From: Ochrobactrum sp. Q0168
GTDB taxonomy: Bacteria > Pseudomonadota > Alphaproteobacteria > Rhizobiales > Rhizobiaceae
NCBI RefSeq assembly: GCF_016427605.1
Contig: NZ_JAELXQ010000022.1
Span: 1 to 55,518, forward strand
Length of the DNA: 55,518 nucleotides
Direction of reading: 5' to 3'
Shown here: one piece after another, positions 39,472-51,488 of the stretch
Layout: each line of letters opens with the position of its first letter
Position numbering within the stretch: the stretch's first letter is position 1
The notes under the pieces: generated by a model
Told to the model about the DNA's origin: nothing
The model's database searches: none
The model's input: only the letters and a program-made list of their open reading frames with translations
Program-made: the position numbers and the translations under genes

Positions 39472-40590
39472 ATGAAGAAGTATCTTTTTTCGGGCGTGGC
39501 TCTTGCTGCTGTGATGGCTTTTGGCGGCTCTGCATGGGCTGATGTACTTCTGGGTATCGGTGCGCCGCTGACCGGCCCGAATGCCGTTTATGGTGCGCAG
39601 ATCCAGAAAGGCGCTGAAGCCGCCGTCAAGGAAATCAACGATGCTGGCGGCATCAATGGCGAGAAGATCGCTATTACGCTTGGTGACGACGTTTCGGATC
39701 CGAAGCAGGGCATTTCGGTTGCCAACAAGTTCGCTGCCGATGGCGTGAAGTATGTTGTCGGCCACTTCAACTCGGGCGTTTCGATTCCGGCTTCGGAAGT
39801 CTATGCCGAAAACGGCATTCTCGAAATTTCGCCTGCGGCAACCAACCCGGTCTACACCGAGCGTCAGCTGTGGAACACGTTCCGCACCTGCGGTCGTGAT
39901 GACCAACAAGGGATCGTTGCCGGCCAGTACATCTTCGACAATTTCAAGGATGCGAAGATCGCCGTCATCCACGACAAGACCCCCTATGGTCAGGGCCTTG
40001 CCGACGAAACCAAGAAGAAGCTCAACGCGCTTGGCGCCAAGGAAGCCCTTTATGAAGGCGTGAACGTCGGCGAAAAGGATTTCTCGGCCTTGATCGCCAA
40101 GCTCAAGCAGGCTGGCGTGACGGTCGTGTACTGGGGAGGTCTCCATCCGGAAGCCGGTCTGATCATCCGTCAGATGGCTGACCAGGGCCTCAAGGCTCAG
40201 TTCATTTCGGGCGACGGTATCGTGTCGAACGAACTGGCCTCGATTGCTGGCGATGCTGTTGCCGGTACGCTGAACACCTTCGGCCCGGATCCGCGCAACA
40301 ACCCGGACAATGCCGACCTCGTGAAGAAGTTCCGCGATGCTGGCTTCGAGCCGGAAGCCTACACGCTCTACTCCTATGCGGCCGTTCAGTCGCTTGCTCA
40401 GGCCGCCAAGGCTGCAGCCAGCAACGACCCGCAGGAAGTTGCGAAGGCGCTGAAGGCAAAGGGTCCGTTCAAGACCGTGCTCGGCGATATTTCCTATGAT
40501 GAAAAGGGCGATCCGAAGCTCCCAGGCTACGTTATGTACAAGTGGGAAAAGGGCGCTGACGGGAAATATACCTACATTCAGCAGAAGTAA
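39472..40590 (+). CDS. livK: Branched-chain amino acid ABC transporter substrate-binding protein LivK, copy 1
   Basis: This 372-residue periplasmic protein has a signal peptide [20 protein letters not shown] ending AWA-D. The mature part shows [60 protein letters not shown] and [18 protein letters not shown], typical of the Leu/Ile/Val-binding family. The ligand may be any of several amino acids. ATG at 39472 follows GGGAG. A nearly parallel paralogue follows at 41090. Confidence 0.95.
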   Translation: MKKYLFSGVALAAVMAFGGSAWADVLLGIGAPLTGPNAVYGAQIQKGAEAAVKEINDAGGINGEKIAITLGDDVSDPKQGISVANKFAADGVKYVVGHFNSGVSIPASEVYAENGILEISPAATNPVYTERQLWNTFRTCGRDDQQGIVAGQYIFDNFKDAKIAVIHDKTPYGQGLADETKKKLNALGAKEALYEGVNVGEKDFSALIAKLKQAGVTVVYWGGLHPEAGLIIRQMADQGLKAQFISGDGIVSNELASIAGDAVAGTLNTFGPDPRNNPDNADLVKKFRDAGFEPEAYTLYSYAAVQSLAQAAKAAASNDPQEVAKALKAKGPFKTVLGDISYDEKGDPKLPGYVMYKWEKGADGKYTYIQQK

Positions 40591-40617
40591 AAACGCAGCA
40601 TTATTGCGTAATCGGAG

Positions 40618-40645
40618 ATGCCCGGCCATTGCGCCGGGCATTTTT
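40618..40645 (+). terminator. Terminator of livK copy 1
   Basis: A perfect 9-bp stem (ATGCCCGGC / GCCGGGCAT) with loop CATTGC is followed by five T. It separates the two livK transcripts. Confidence 0.88.
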
Positions 40646-41089
40646 GCTTTCTGCTGTCTGATATAGGATTGTAAAAAGTAGGAAGGCCTTACTGAAAGAG
40701 GGAGTCGTTATACGCTGATAGGAGCGAGCGTTTAGCTCGAGGGAATAGTCATTTAAAACAATGGCTTATTTCAAGCCTGACGAGCTTGCTTCGCAAGGCG
40801 CACCGGTGTCGCATAACCTCATGCGGAAAACGCTGAAAGTAGTCTATTTCTACGCTTTACTTTTTTGGCTCTGCGAATTTACCTATCCAGGTGATTTCGC
40901 GTAGTGTGATTCTCTATGCTCAATCTCGCCTTCTGGGGAGAAGGCCGGTCGAATGGGCGGAGGTACTTCATTTTCTCCCAGTCGCATTCGCAGCGGAATG
41001 CAAAATGACCGGTTTCTTTCGACATAAAGATACAGGGCAGGGCCCGCGGCTTGGATGTCGCTGGAGCGCTCGAAGTGGGAGTAATCGAA
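40646..41089. other. 444-bp gap between the livK genes, no gene seen
   Basis: No supported ORF was found on either strand. Small hairpins are visible: CGAGC-GTTTA-GCTCG (near 40725-40739) and CTTGC-TTC-GCAAG (near 40784-40796). A T-rich stretch follows near 40858-40866. The region must hold the promoter and leader of the second livK and is long enough for a small RNA, but I cannot show one. Confidence 0.4.
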
Positions 41090-42205
41090 ATGAAAAAGTC
41101 TTTGTTCTGCGGCGTTTGCCTTTCGGCTCTGGTCGCTTTTGGCGGCGCAGCCTTTGCCGATGTCATGCTCGGTGTTGGCGCGCCTCTGACCGGTAGTCAG
41201 GCGGCCTTTGGCGAACAGATCAAGCGCGGCGTCGAAGCCGCTGTCGCGGAAGCCAATGCCAAGGGCGGCATGAATGGCGAAAAGATCAGCATCGTCTATG
41301 GCGATGATGCCGCCGACCCGAAGCAGGGCATTTCGGTTGCGAACAAGTTTGTTGGTGATGGCGTGCAGTTTGTCATCGGACACTTCAATTCCGGCGTCAG
41401 CATTCCGACCTCGGATATCTATGCCGAAAACGGCGTGCTGATGATCGCACCGGGCACCACCAACCCGACCTTTACCGAGCGTGAACTGTGGAACACCTTC
41501 CGCACCTGCCGTCGTGACGACCAGCAGGGTATCGTCGCCGGAAAATACATGGCCGACCATTACAAGGACGGCAAGGTCGCGATCCTGCACGACAAGACGC
41601 CTTATGGTCAGGGCCTCGCCGATGAGACCAAGAAGTCGCTCAACGAGAGCGGCATGAAGGAAACGCTTTATGAAGGCGTGAACCAGGGCGACAAGGATTT
41701 TTCGGCGCTGATTTCCAAGATGAAGGCTGCGGGCATTACCGCTGTCTATTGGGGCGGCATGCATCCGGAAGCTGGTCTTCTGATCCGTCAGATGGCCGAT
41801 CAGGGCCTCAAGGCGCAGTTCATCTCGGGTGACGGCATCGTCTCCAACGAGCTGGCTTCGATTGCCGGTGATGCAGTGGCCGGTGTCATGAACACCTTCG
41901 GCCCGGACCCGCGCGACGACAAGGCGAACGCAGACCTCATCAAGGCATTCCGCGACAAGGGCTTTGAGCCGGAAGCCTATACTTTCTACGCTTATGCCGG
42001 TGTGCAGTCGCTGGTGAGCGCCGCCAATGCAGCAGGCAGCAACGATCCGCAGGAAGTTGCGACGGCGATGAAGGATAAGGGTCCGTTCAAGACCGTGCTG
42101 GGTGAAATCTCCTTCGACAAGAAGGGCGATCCGAGCCTGTCGCCTTACGTCATGTTCGAATGGCGCAAGGGTCAAGATGGTAAGTACAATTACTTCCAGA
42201 AGTGA
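41090..42205 (+). CDS. Branched-chain amino acid ABC transporter substrate-binding protein LivK, copy 2
   Basis: This 371-residue paralogue of the preceding protein has signal peptide [20 protein letters not shown] ending AFA-D. The two mature proteins share long identical blocks, such as [20 protein letters not shown] and [10 protein letters not shown], and are roughly 70 percent identical by eye. Differences such as GRDDQQG versus RRDDQQG lie near conserved loops and could alter ligand preference. The start ATG at 41090 is preceded by GTGGGAG. It has its own terminator and probably its own promoter, so the copies may be regulated separately. Confidence 0.94.
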   Translation: MKKSLFCGVCLSALVAFGGAAFADVMLGVGAPLTGSQAAFGEQIKRGVEAAVAEANAKGGMNGEKISIVYGDDAADPKQGISVANKFVGDGVQFVIGHFNSGVSIPTSDIYAENGVLMIAPGTTNPTFTERELWNTFRTCRRDDQQGIVAGKYMADHYKDGKVAILHDKTPYGQGLADETKKSLNESGMKETLYEGVNQGDKDFSALISKMKAAGITAVYWGGMHPEAGLLIRQMADQGLKAQFISGDGIVSNELASIAGDAVAGVMNTFGPDPRDDKANADLIKAFRDKGFEPEAYTFYAYAGVQSLVSAANAAGSNDPQEVATAMKDKGPFKTVLGEISFDKKGDPSLSPYVMFEWRKGQDGKYNYFQK

Positions 42206-42248
42206 TCTTGCCTGATATATTGGCAAAAATTGCTGTAATTTTAATCAG

Positions 42249-42277
42249 AATGCCCGGCTTTTAGTCGGGCATTTTGT
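42249..42277 (+). terminator. Terminator of livK copy 2
   Basis: AATGCCCG pairs with CGGGCATT around a short internal loop, followed by TTGTTTT. It lies 43 bp after the stop and before pyruvate carboxylase. Confidence 0.8.
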
Positions 42278-42368
42278 TTTTAATTGGTGGTTGCACAGTT
42301 TGTTTGCGCTTGTTCATATTGCAAGGTAAGCAATGGCGCCTTCGTCTTTGCAGTAAGGGAGATCTGCC

Positions 42369-45300
42369 TTGCCTATCAGGAAAATTCTGGTCGCCAATCG
42401 ATCCGAAATCGCAATTCGCGTATTCCGCGCCGCCAATGAGCTGGGGCTCAAAACGGTGGCCATCTGGGCCGAGGAGGACAAACTTTCCCTGCATCGTTTT
42501 AAAGCGGACGAGAGCTATCAGGTCGGGCGCGGGCCGCATCTGACACGCGATCTGGGGCCGATCGAAAGCTATCTGTCGATCGACGAGATCATCCGCGTCG
42601 CCAAGCTTTCCGGCGCCGACGCTATTCATCCGGGCTACGGCCTTTTGTCGGAAAGCCCGGAATTCGCCGAAGCCTGTGCCGAAAACGGCATCATCTTCAT
42701 CGGGCCGAAGCCGGAAACCATGCGTCGTCTCGGCAACAAGGTTGCTGCGCGCAATCTGGCCATCGAAATTGGCGTGCCGGTGGTGCCAGCCACCGATCCG
42801 TTGCCGGATGATATGGAAGAGGTGAAGAAGCTTGCGGCACAGGTCGGTTACCCGGTCATGCTCAAGGCAAGCTGGGGCGGCGGCGGTCGCGGTATGCGCG
42901 CCATCCGCTCGGAAGCTGATCTTGCCCGTGAGGTCACGGAAGCCAAGCGCGAAGCCAAGGCGGCTTTCGGCAAGGACGAGGTCTATCTCGAAAAGCTCAT
43001 TGAACGCGCCCGCCATGTCGAAGTGCAGATACTGGGCGATACGCATGGCAATGCCGTGCATCTGTTCGAGCGCGACTGCTCGATCCAGCGGCGCAACCAG
43101 AAGGTCGTGGAACGCGCGCCAGCGCCTTATCTCAACGACGCACAGCGTCAGGAACTTGCGAATTACGGCCTGAAGATCGCGCATGCGACCGATTATATCG
43201 GTGCGGGCACGGTGGAATTCCTGATGGATGCCGATAGCGGCAAGTTCTATTTCATCGAGGTCAATCCGCGCATTCAGGTCGAGCATACCGTCACCGAACA
43301 GGTGACGGGTATCGATATCGTCAAGGCGCAGATCCATATTCTGGAAGGCTTTGCCATCGGCACGCCGGAATCGGGCGTGCCGCGTCAGGAAGATATTCGC
43401 CTCAATGGCCATGCTCTCCAGTGCCGCATCACGACGGAAGATCCGGAGCACAATTTCATCCCGGATTACGGGCGCATTCAGGCTTACCGTTCGGCATCGG
43501 GTTTCGGCATCCGTCTGGACGGTGGCACGGCCTATTCGGGCGCATTCATCACGCGCTATTACGACCCGCTGCTGGTGAAGGTCACGGCTTCCGGAGCGAC
43601 ACCACTGGAAGCCATTCGCCGCATGGATCGCGCACTGCGCGAGTTCCGTATTCGCGGCGTGGCGACGAACCTCACCTTCCTTGAAGCGATCATCAATCAT
43701 CCGAAATTCCTGTCGAATGACTATACGACCCGCTTCATCGACACGACGCCGGAACTCTTCGAGCAGGTGAAGCGGCAGGACCGCGCCACCAAGCTTCTGA
43801 CCTATATTGCCGATGTGACCGTCAATGGCCATCCGGAAACCAAAGGTCGTGCTAAGCCGGCTAAGGACGCTGCAAAACCACGCGTGCCATGGTTCGGCGA
43901 CACGCCGGTTGCCGATGGTACGAAGCAGCTCCTGGACAGTCTCGGACCGAAGAAGTTTGCCGAATGGGTCCGCAATGAAAAGCGCGTTCTCGTGACTGAT
44001 ACGACGATGCGCGACGGCCATCAGTCGCTGCTTGCCACCCGCGTGCGCACCTATGATATTGCGCGCATCGCCAATACCTATGCGCAGGCGCTGCCGAACC
44101 TGTTCTCGCTGGAGTGCTGGGGCGGGGCGACCTTCGATGTTTCGATGCGCTTCCTGACGGAAGACCCGTGGGAGCGTCTGGCGCAGGTGCGTGAAGGCGC
44201 GCCGAACCTGCTGCTGCAAATGCTGCTACGCGGCGCCAATGGCGTCGGCTACAAGTCCTATCCGGACAATGTGGTGAAGTATTTCGTGCGGGAAGCCGCG
44301 CGTGGCGGCATCGATCTGTTCCGCGTCTTCGACAGCCTCAACTGGGTTGAGAACATGCGCGTTTCGATGGATGCGGTGCTGGAGGAAAACAAGCTCTGCG
44401 AAGCGGCCATCTGCTATACCGGCGATATTCTGAACCCGGAACGCGCGAAGTATGACCTCAAATATTACGTCAATCTGGCGAAAGAGGTCGAAAAGGCGGG
44501 CGCGCATATCATCGCCGTCAAGGATATGGCGGGCCTTTTGAAGCCAGCTGCGGCGCGGGTGCTGTTCAAGGCGCTGCGCGAGGAAACCGATCTGCCGATC
44601 CATTTCCACACCCATGACACATCGGGCATTTCGGCTGCAACGGTGCTGGCGGCGGTGGATGCGGGCGTCGATGTGGTCGATGCGGCGATGGATGCCTTGT
44701 CGGGCAATACATCGCAGCCCTGCCTCGGTTCCATCGTCGAGGCGCTGCACGGCGCCGAGCGTGATCCGGGTCTCGATCCAGAATCGATCCGCCGCATTTC
44801 CTTCTATTGGGAAGCCGTGCGCAATCAATATGCGGGCTTTGAAAGCGACCTCAAGGGGCCGGCTTCGGAAGTCTATCTGCATGAAATGCCGGGCGGCCAG
44901 TTTACCAATCTGAAAGAACAGGCGCGCTCGCTCGGACTTGAAACCCGCTGGCATGAAGTGGCGCAAGCCTATGCCGATGTGAACCGCATGTTTGGCGATA
45001 TCGTCAAGGTCACGCCGTCCTCCAAGGTGGTGGGTGATATGGCGCTGATGATGGTCAGCCAGGATCTGGATGTTAGCGACGTCGAGAACCCGGACAAGGA
45101 TATCGCCTTCCCGGATTCGGTCGTGTCGATGATGCGCGGCGATCTCGGACAGCCGCCTTCGGGCTGGCCGGCAGCACTTCAGAAAAAGGTACTGAAGGGC
45201 GAAAAGCCATTCACCGTTCGTCCCGGTTCGCTGTTGCCTGCCGCTGATCTCGATGCGGAGCGCAAGGGTTTTGAAGAAACCGTGGGCCGCAAGATCGACG

Positions 45301-45830
45301 ATCAGGAGTTCGCCTCGGCGCTGATGTATCCGAAAGTGTTCACGGATTTCGCCGCCGCACAGGAAACCTATGGTCCGACAAGTGTTCTGCCGACGCCGGT
45401 TTATTTCTACGGCCTCAAGCCGGAGGAAGAAGTCTTCGTCGATCTGGAACGCGGCAAGACGCTGGTGATCGTCAATCAGGCGATGAGCGAGACCGATGAA
45501 AAGGGCATGGTCACCGTGTTCTTCGAATTGAACGGCCAGCCACGCCGCATCAAGGTGCCGAACCGCGCCAAGGGCGCCTCGGGCGGTGTTCGCCGCAAGG
45601 TGGAAACCGGCAATGACAATCAGGTCGGCGCGCCAATGCCCGGTGTCATCTCGACGGTTGCCGTCGCCAGTGGCCAAAAGGTTTCGCAGGGCGACGTGCT
45701 GCTCTCCATCGAAGCGATGAAGATGGAAACGGCCATCCATGCCGAGCGCGACGGCACCATTGCCGAAGTGCTCGTGCGCCCTGGCGAACAGATCGACGCG
45801 AAGGATTTGTTGATTGTATATGGAGAGTAA
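42369..45830 (+). CDS. pyc: Pyruvate carboxylase
   Basis: This 1153-residue biotin enzyme carboxylates pyruvate to oxaloacetate. The order is biotin carboxylase (about 1-450; KASWGGGGRGMR, FIEVNPRIQVEHTVTEQVTG), carboxyltransferase (about 530-810; VTDTTMRDGHQSLLATRVRT, FHTHDTSG) and a C-terminal biotinyl domain with EAMKMET, in which Lys1118 is the likely biotinylated residue. The full length and single-chain form match the alpha4-type enzyme. The start is TTG at 42369, 7 bp after AAGGGAGA, and matches the conserved N-terminus PIRKILVANRSEIAIRVFRA. Confidence 0.98.
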   Translation: MPIRKILVANRSEIAIRVFRAANELGLKTVAIWAEEDKLSLHRFKADESYQVGRGPHLTRDLGPIESYLSIDEIIRVAKLSGADAIHPGYGLLSESPEFAEACAENGIIFIGPKPETMRRLGNKVAARNLAIEIGVPVVPATDPLPDDMEEVKKLAAQVGYPVMLKASWGGGGRGMRAIRSEADLAREVTEAKREAKAAFGKDEVYLEKLIERARHVEVQILGDTHGNAVHLFERDCSIQRRNQKVVERAPAPYLNDAQRQELANYGLKIAHATDYIGAGTVEFLMDADSGKFYFIEVNPRIQVEHTVTEQVTGIDIVKAQIHILEGFAIGTPESGVPRQEDIRLNGHALQCRITTEDPEHNFIPDYGRIQAYRSASGFGIRLDGGTAYSGAFITRYYDPLLVKVTASGATPLEAIRRMDRALREFRIRGVATNLTFLEAIINHPKFLSNDYTTRFIDTTPELFEQVKRQDRATKLLTYIADVTVNGHPETKGRAKPAKDAAKPRVPWFGDTPVADGTKQLLDSLGPKKFAEWVRNEKRVLVTDTTMRDGHQSLLATRVRTYDIARIANTYAQALPNLFSLECWGGATFDVSMRFLTEDPWERLAQVREGAPNLLLQMLLRGANGVGYKSYPDNVVKYFVREAARGGIDLFRVFDSLNWVENMRVSMDAVLEENKLCEAAICYTGDILNPERAKYDLKYYVNLAKEVEKAGAHIIAVKDMAGLLKPAAARVLFKALREETDLPIHFHTHDTSGISAATVLAAVDAGVDVVDAAMDALSGNTSQPCLGSIVEALHGAERDPGLDPESIRRISFYWEAVRNQYAGFESDLKGPASEVYLHEMPGGQFTNLKEQARSLGLETRWHEVAQAYADVNRMFGDIVKVTPSSKVVGDMALMMVSQDLDVSDVENPDKDIAFPDSVVSMMRGDLGQPPSGWPAALQKKVLKGEKPFTVRPGSLLPAADLDAERKGFEETVGRKIDDQEFASALMYPKVFTDFAAAQETYGPTSVLPTPVYFYGLKPEEEVFVDLERGKTLVIVNQAMSETDEKGMVTVFFELNGQPRRIKVPNRAKGASGGVRRKVETGNDNQVGAPMPGVISTVAVASGQKVSQGDVLLSIEAMKMETAIHAERDGTIAEVLVRPGEQIDAKDLLIVYGE

Positions 45831-45865
45831 TACTCTTCGATAACGGTTTATTTGATCGAGCTTGC

Positions 45866-45897
45866 AATGCCGCGTCCGTGAAAAGGCGCGGCATTTT
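45866..45897 (+). terminator. Terminator of pyc
   Basis: A perfect 9-bp stem (AATGCCGCG / CGCGGCATT) with a 12-base loop is followed by a short T run, 35 bp after the pyc stop. Confidence 0.75.
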
Positions 45898-45928
45898 GTT
45901 TGCGCTTGCAGTGTGTGCAAATTCTGAT

Positions 45929-45962
45929 ATGCACGTTTGTGCCGATTTATGCATGTTTATGC
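45929..45962. promoter_or_regulatory. Tandem palindromic sites before the DeoR gene
   Basis: ATGCACGTTTGTGC (45929-45942) and ATGCATGTTTATGC (45949-45962) match at 12 of 14 positions. Each is an imperfect palindrome, and their centres lie 20 bp apart, about two helical turns. They end 16 bp before the GTG start. Repeated sites on one DNA face are common for DeoR regulators. Confidence 0.6.
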
Positions 45963-45978
45963 CTGTTAGGGGAAACAA

Positions 45979-46764
45979 GTGACGACGGAGCTTTTGCTTC
46001 ACGAAAGGCAGGCGCGCATTCAGGACCTGCTGCAACAGTCGGGCCGCGTGCTGGCGACCGAACTAGCCGAAAGCTTCGGCGTGTCGGAAGATACAATCCG
46101 GCGCGACTTGCGCGAAATGGCAGCTGCGGGTCTATGCAAACGTGTTTATGGCGGCGCTCTGAAAGCTGCACCGTCATCGCTGTCGCTGGCCGAGCGGGAC
46201 GTGGAGCGCACGGCGGCGAAGACGGCGCTGGCTCATGTTCTGCTCGGTTTGATCGAGCCGGGTATGACGGTGTTTCTGGATGCGTCCTCGGTCAACACGG
46301 CTTTGGCGCGGCTTCTGGTGGAACGCGGCGAGGCGCTCACAGTTGTTACCAATACGCCGTCGATTGCCGCCATTCTGCTTGCTGCGCCCGACATTGACCT
46401 CATCATGATCGGCGGGCCGATTGATCGCCGCGTCAGTGCTGCGGTCGGGGCGCGCGCCTTGCGTGATGCGGAGTTGCTGCGTCCTGACCTGTGTGTGCTC
46501 GGTGCCTGCGGTGTTGCGGCGGAAATCGGCGTTACGGCGCTTTTTCTGGACGATGCCGAATTCAAGCGCACCATTGCCAGCCGCAGCCGGTCTGTCGTAC
46601 TGGCAATCACCAATGACAAGCTTGGCACTGTCGCAGCGCATGATGTCGTCTCGCTGGACGATATCGGTGTGATGGCTTTCGAACAGGATGCTGATGAAAA
46701 ACTGCTCGCGCCTTTTACGGCGGCGGGCGTAAATATACTACGCGCGGCAACAGGCCGTGGCTGA
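45979..46764 (+). CDS. DeoR/GlpR family transcriptional regulator
   Basis: This 261-residue protein has an N-terminal DeoR helix-turn-helix (HERQARIQDLLQQSGRVLATELAESFGVSEDTIRRDLREM, seen in parts, with the strongly conserved SEDTIRRDL). The C-terminal sugar-phosphate-sensing domain resembles ribose isomerase and carries VFLDASSVNTALARLLVERG, VVTNTPSIAAILLAAP and LGACGVAAEIGVTALFLDD. The start is GTG at 45979 after TAGGGGAAA. It ends 7 bp before an MFS transporter gene, so it probably regulates a carbohydrate uptake or efflux function. Confidence 0.9.
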   Translation: MTTELLLHERQARIQDLLQQSGRVLATELAESFGVSEDTIRRDLREMAAAGLCKRVYGGALKAAPSSLSLAERDVERTAAKTALAHVLLGLIEPGMTVFLDASSVNTALARLLVERGEALTVVTNTPSIAAILLAAPDIDLIMIGGPIDRRVSAAVGARALRDAELLRPDLCVLGACGVAAEIGVTALFLDDAEFKRTIASRSRSVVLAITNDKLGTVAAHDVVSLDDIGVMAFEQDADEKLLAPFTAAGVNILRAATGRG

Positions 46765-46771
46765 GGAAAAT

Positions 46772-47962
46772 ATGGAACAGGTTTCCGGACGGGAAGATAC
46801 CGCGCCGTCACGCGCGCCGATGATCACCAAAGAGCGCATCGCTGTCGCGCTGCTCTTTATGGCAAACGGCTATATTTTCGGTGGCTGGGCTCCGAAAATT
46901 CCAGAATTTGCCGCGCGCCTTGGGCTGGATAGCGCAGGCATGGGACTGATGATCCTCGTCTTCGGTCTCGGCTCGTTGGCCATGATGCCGGTGGCGGGCG
47001 CTTTGTCGGCGCAGCGCGGTTCAGGCGCGGTGGTGCGTATTTTTGCACTGGCCTTCATCCCGGCGCTGCTGATCATCGCTCTGGTGCCAAATGTGGTTAC
47101 AGCGGTCATCGTGATGTTCTATTTCGGCGGCACCATGGCTGCGATGGATGTGTCGATGAATGCCAATGCCGTCGCCGTGGAGAAATCCATGCGCCGTGCC
47201 ATCATGTCGTCCTGCCATGCCTTCTGGAGCCTCGGCGGGCTGATCGGCGCAGCAAGCGGCGGCTTTCTCATCGCGCAATTCGGCTCGACCGTTCATGCGC
47301 TGGTAACGACCGTTGTTGCAGCGGTGCTGATCGCTGTCGCGTGGCCATCGATCATTGCCGACAAGTTCCACCATCCGAGCGGCGAAAAGCAGAAGCTGAC
47401 TCTGCCGCGCAATCCACTGCCCTGGCTAGTGGGTGTGATGGCGTTGTTTTCGATGGTGCCGGAAGGGGCAATCATCGACTGGAGCGCCTATCACATGCGT
47501 CAGGATCTGGGCGCGTCGGTGACGCTGGCGGGTTTCGGCTTTGCGGCTTTCTCCTTTTCAATGGCGGTGATGCGCTTTGCGGGCGATCTGGTGCGCGACC
47601 GTTTCGGCGCGGTGCGGACGCTGCGTGCCTGCACGGTGATCGCCATTATCGGCATGTTGATCGTCGGCTTTTCCACCGATCCCTATGTGTCGGTGGTCGG
47701 TTTTGCCATTTGTGGCATCGGCATTTCCAACATGGTGCCGATTGCCTTTTCGATGGCTGGAAACATGCCGGGCGTGAACCCAAGCGTCGGCCTGTCGATT
47801 GCGACCACACTTGGCTATTCCGGCATGCTGGTGGCCCCGTCGCTGATCGGCTTTGTTGCCAAACATAGCGGTTTCGGCGTGGTGTTCATTGCGCTGCCGG
47901 TTCTGCTTTTGGTGGTGCTCGCCTTTTCCAGCCTCGCCCGCTACGCCGACCAGAAGCACTAA
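46772..47962 (+). CDS. MFS transporter
   Basis: This 396-residue protein has about twelve hydrophobic helices and starts TKERIAVALLFMANGYIFGGW after a charged head. The repeat motif G-x-x-x-D-R appears as DLVRDRFGAVRTLRA in the middle loop. Motifs such as FWSLGGLIGAASGGFLIAQF and GYSGMLVAPSLIGFVAKHSG suit a sugar or fucose-like transporter branch, but the substrate is not identifiable. ATG at 46772 follows GAGG. It is translated just after the DeoR regulator and ends 6 bp from the convergent hydroxybutyrate dehydrogenase gene. Confidence 0.85.
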   Translation: MEQVSGREDTAPSRAPMITKERIAVALLFMANGYIFGGWAPKIPEFAARLGLDSAGMGLMILVFGLGSLAMMPVAGALSAQRGSGAVVRIFALAFIPALLIIALVPNVVTAVIVMFYFGGTMAAMDVSMNANAVAVEKSMRRAIMSSCHAFWSLGGLIGAASGGFLIAQFGSTVHALVTTVVAAVLIAVAWPSIIADKFHHPSGEKQKLTLPRNPLPWLVGVMALFSMVPEGAIIDWSAYHMRQDLGASVTLAGFGFAAFSFSMAVMRFAGDLVRDRFGAVRTLRACTVIAIIGMLIVGFSTDPYVSVVGFAICGIGISNMVPIAFSMAGNMPGVNPSVGLSIATTLGYSGMLVAPSLIGFVAKHSGFGVVFIALPVLLLVVLAFSSLARYADQKH

Positions 47963-47968
47963 AATTGT

Positions 47969-48760
47969 TTACTCAGCCGTCCAGCCGCCTTCGACCGGCA
48001 GGGCTGCGCCATTGATCTGCGCGGCCGCATCCGTGGCGAGAAAGGCTGCAAGCGCCCCGATCTGCGCGGTGGTCACGAATTCCTTCGTCGGCTGTTTATC
48101 GAGCATCACCTCGCGGATCACCGTTTCGCGGTCCATGTTGTGGGCCTTCATCTGATCGGGAATCTGTGCCTCCACAAGCGGTGTCAGCACATAGCCGGGA
48201 CAGATGGAATTGGCGGTGATCTTCGCGGTCGCCAGTTCCAGCGCCAGCGTCTTGGTAAAGCCGACAATGCCGTGCTTGGCCGCAACATAGGCCGACTTGA
48301 ACGGCGAGGCGACCAACCCATGGGCGGATGCAATATTGATGATGCGCCCCCAGCCAGCCGCGCGCATATGCGGGATGGCGGCGGCGGACGTATGGAAGGC
48401 CGAGGTCAGATTAATAGCGATGATGCGGTCCCATTGCTCTGTCGGAAATTCTTCAACCGGCGCGACATGCTGGATGCCTGCGTTGTTGACCAGAATATCG
48501 GCGCTGCCGAACGCCTTGACACTGTCGGCGATAAGTCTGCGGCAGTCGTCGCCCTTCGACATATCGGCTGCGATATAGATCACGCTCGCGCCATGTTCTT
48601 CGCCCAGCATGCGGGCAAGCGCATGATCCTCGTCACGGTCGGTGAAGGAATTGATCACAACGTTGTGTCCCGCGGCCGCCAATGCATGGGCGATGCCAAG
48701 GCCGATCCCGGAATTGGAGCCGGTGACAATAGCGGTTTTGCGGGCAGTTGCGTCGGTCAT
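47969..48760 (-). CDS. bdhA: 3-hydroxybutyrate dehydrogenase (SDR family)
   Basis: This 263-residue short-chain dehydrogenase has the cofactor motif VTGSNSGIGLGIAHALAAAG (TGxxxGxG type), NNAG (92-95), and the catalytic Ser145, Tyr158 and Lys162 in YVAAKHG. The C-terminal segment LVEAQIPDQMKAHNMDRE and the GAALPVEGGWTAE ending match the D-beta-hydroxybutyrate dehydrogenase group, which oxidises 3-hydroxybutyrate to acetoacetate. ATG at 48760 is used; the upstream open frame is not family-like. It would work with the acetyl-CoA acetyltransferase at the window end in PHB and ketone-body metabolism. Confidence 0.88.
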   Translation of the reverse strand: MTDATARKTAIVTGSNSGIGLGIAHALAAAGHNVVINSFTDRDEDHALARMLGEEHGASVIYIAADMSKGDDCRRLIADSVKAFGSADILVNNAGIQHVAPVEEFPTEQWDRIIAINLTSAFHTSAAAIPHMRAAGWGRIINIASAHGLVASPFKSAYVAAKHGIVGFTKTLALELATAKITANSICPGYVLTPLVEAQIPDQMKAHNMDRETVIREVMLDKQPTKEFVTTAQIGALAAFLATDAAAQINGAALPVEGGWTAE

Positions 48761-48863
48761 GGGCGGGCGTCCTCGTTTATGATGACGCGCATAATGAGAG
48801 GGCGACAATGCGTCGGCAAGTGATTATATAGATCGAAATCCTTATAAGTGCAGACCCAGTTAA

Positions 48864-51394
<2,531 letters not shown>

Positions 51395-51409
51395 GATGAA
51401 CTCCAGCAA

Positions 51410-51471
51410 ATTTGGTTTTATTATGAAACCATTTTGCTTGTAGCGAAATAAGTTTTATATTGCAACCAAAT
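51410..51471. promoter_or_regulatory. Inverted repeats in the MFS/HxlR divergent gap
   Basis: TGGTTT (51413-51418) is mirrored by AAACCA (51426-51431). AACCAAAT (51464-51471) is the reverse complement of ATTTGGTT (51410-51417). The repeated half-site suggests two regulator sites within a 94-bp gap, probably for the HxlR protein. Confidence 0.45.
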
Positions 51472-51488
51472 TGAATGGATGGAGTGAG

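Noticed and set aside
42261..44219. 652-codon and (at 44226-45920) 564-codon frames opposite pyc
   Set aside because: They are antisense to pyruvate carboxylase, have no ribosome sites or motifs, and their composition is rich in His/Arg as expected for shadows.
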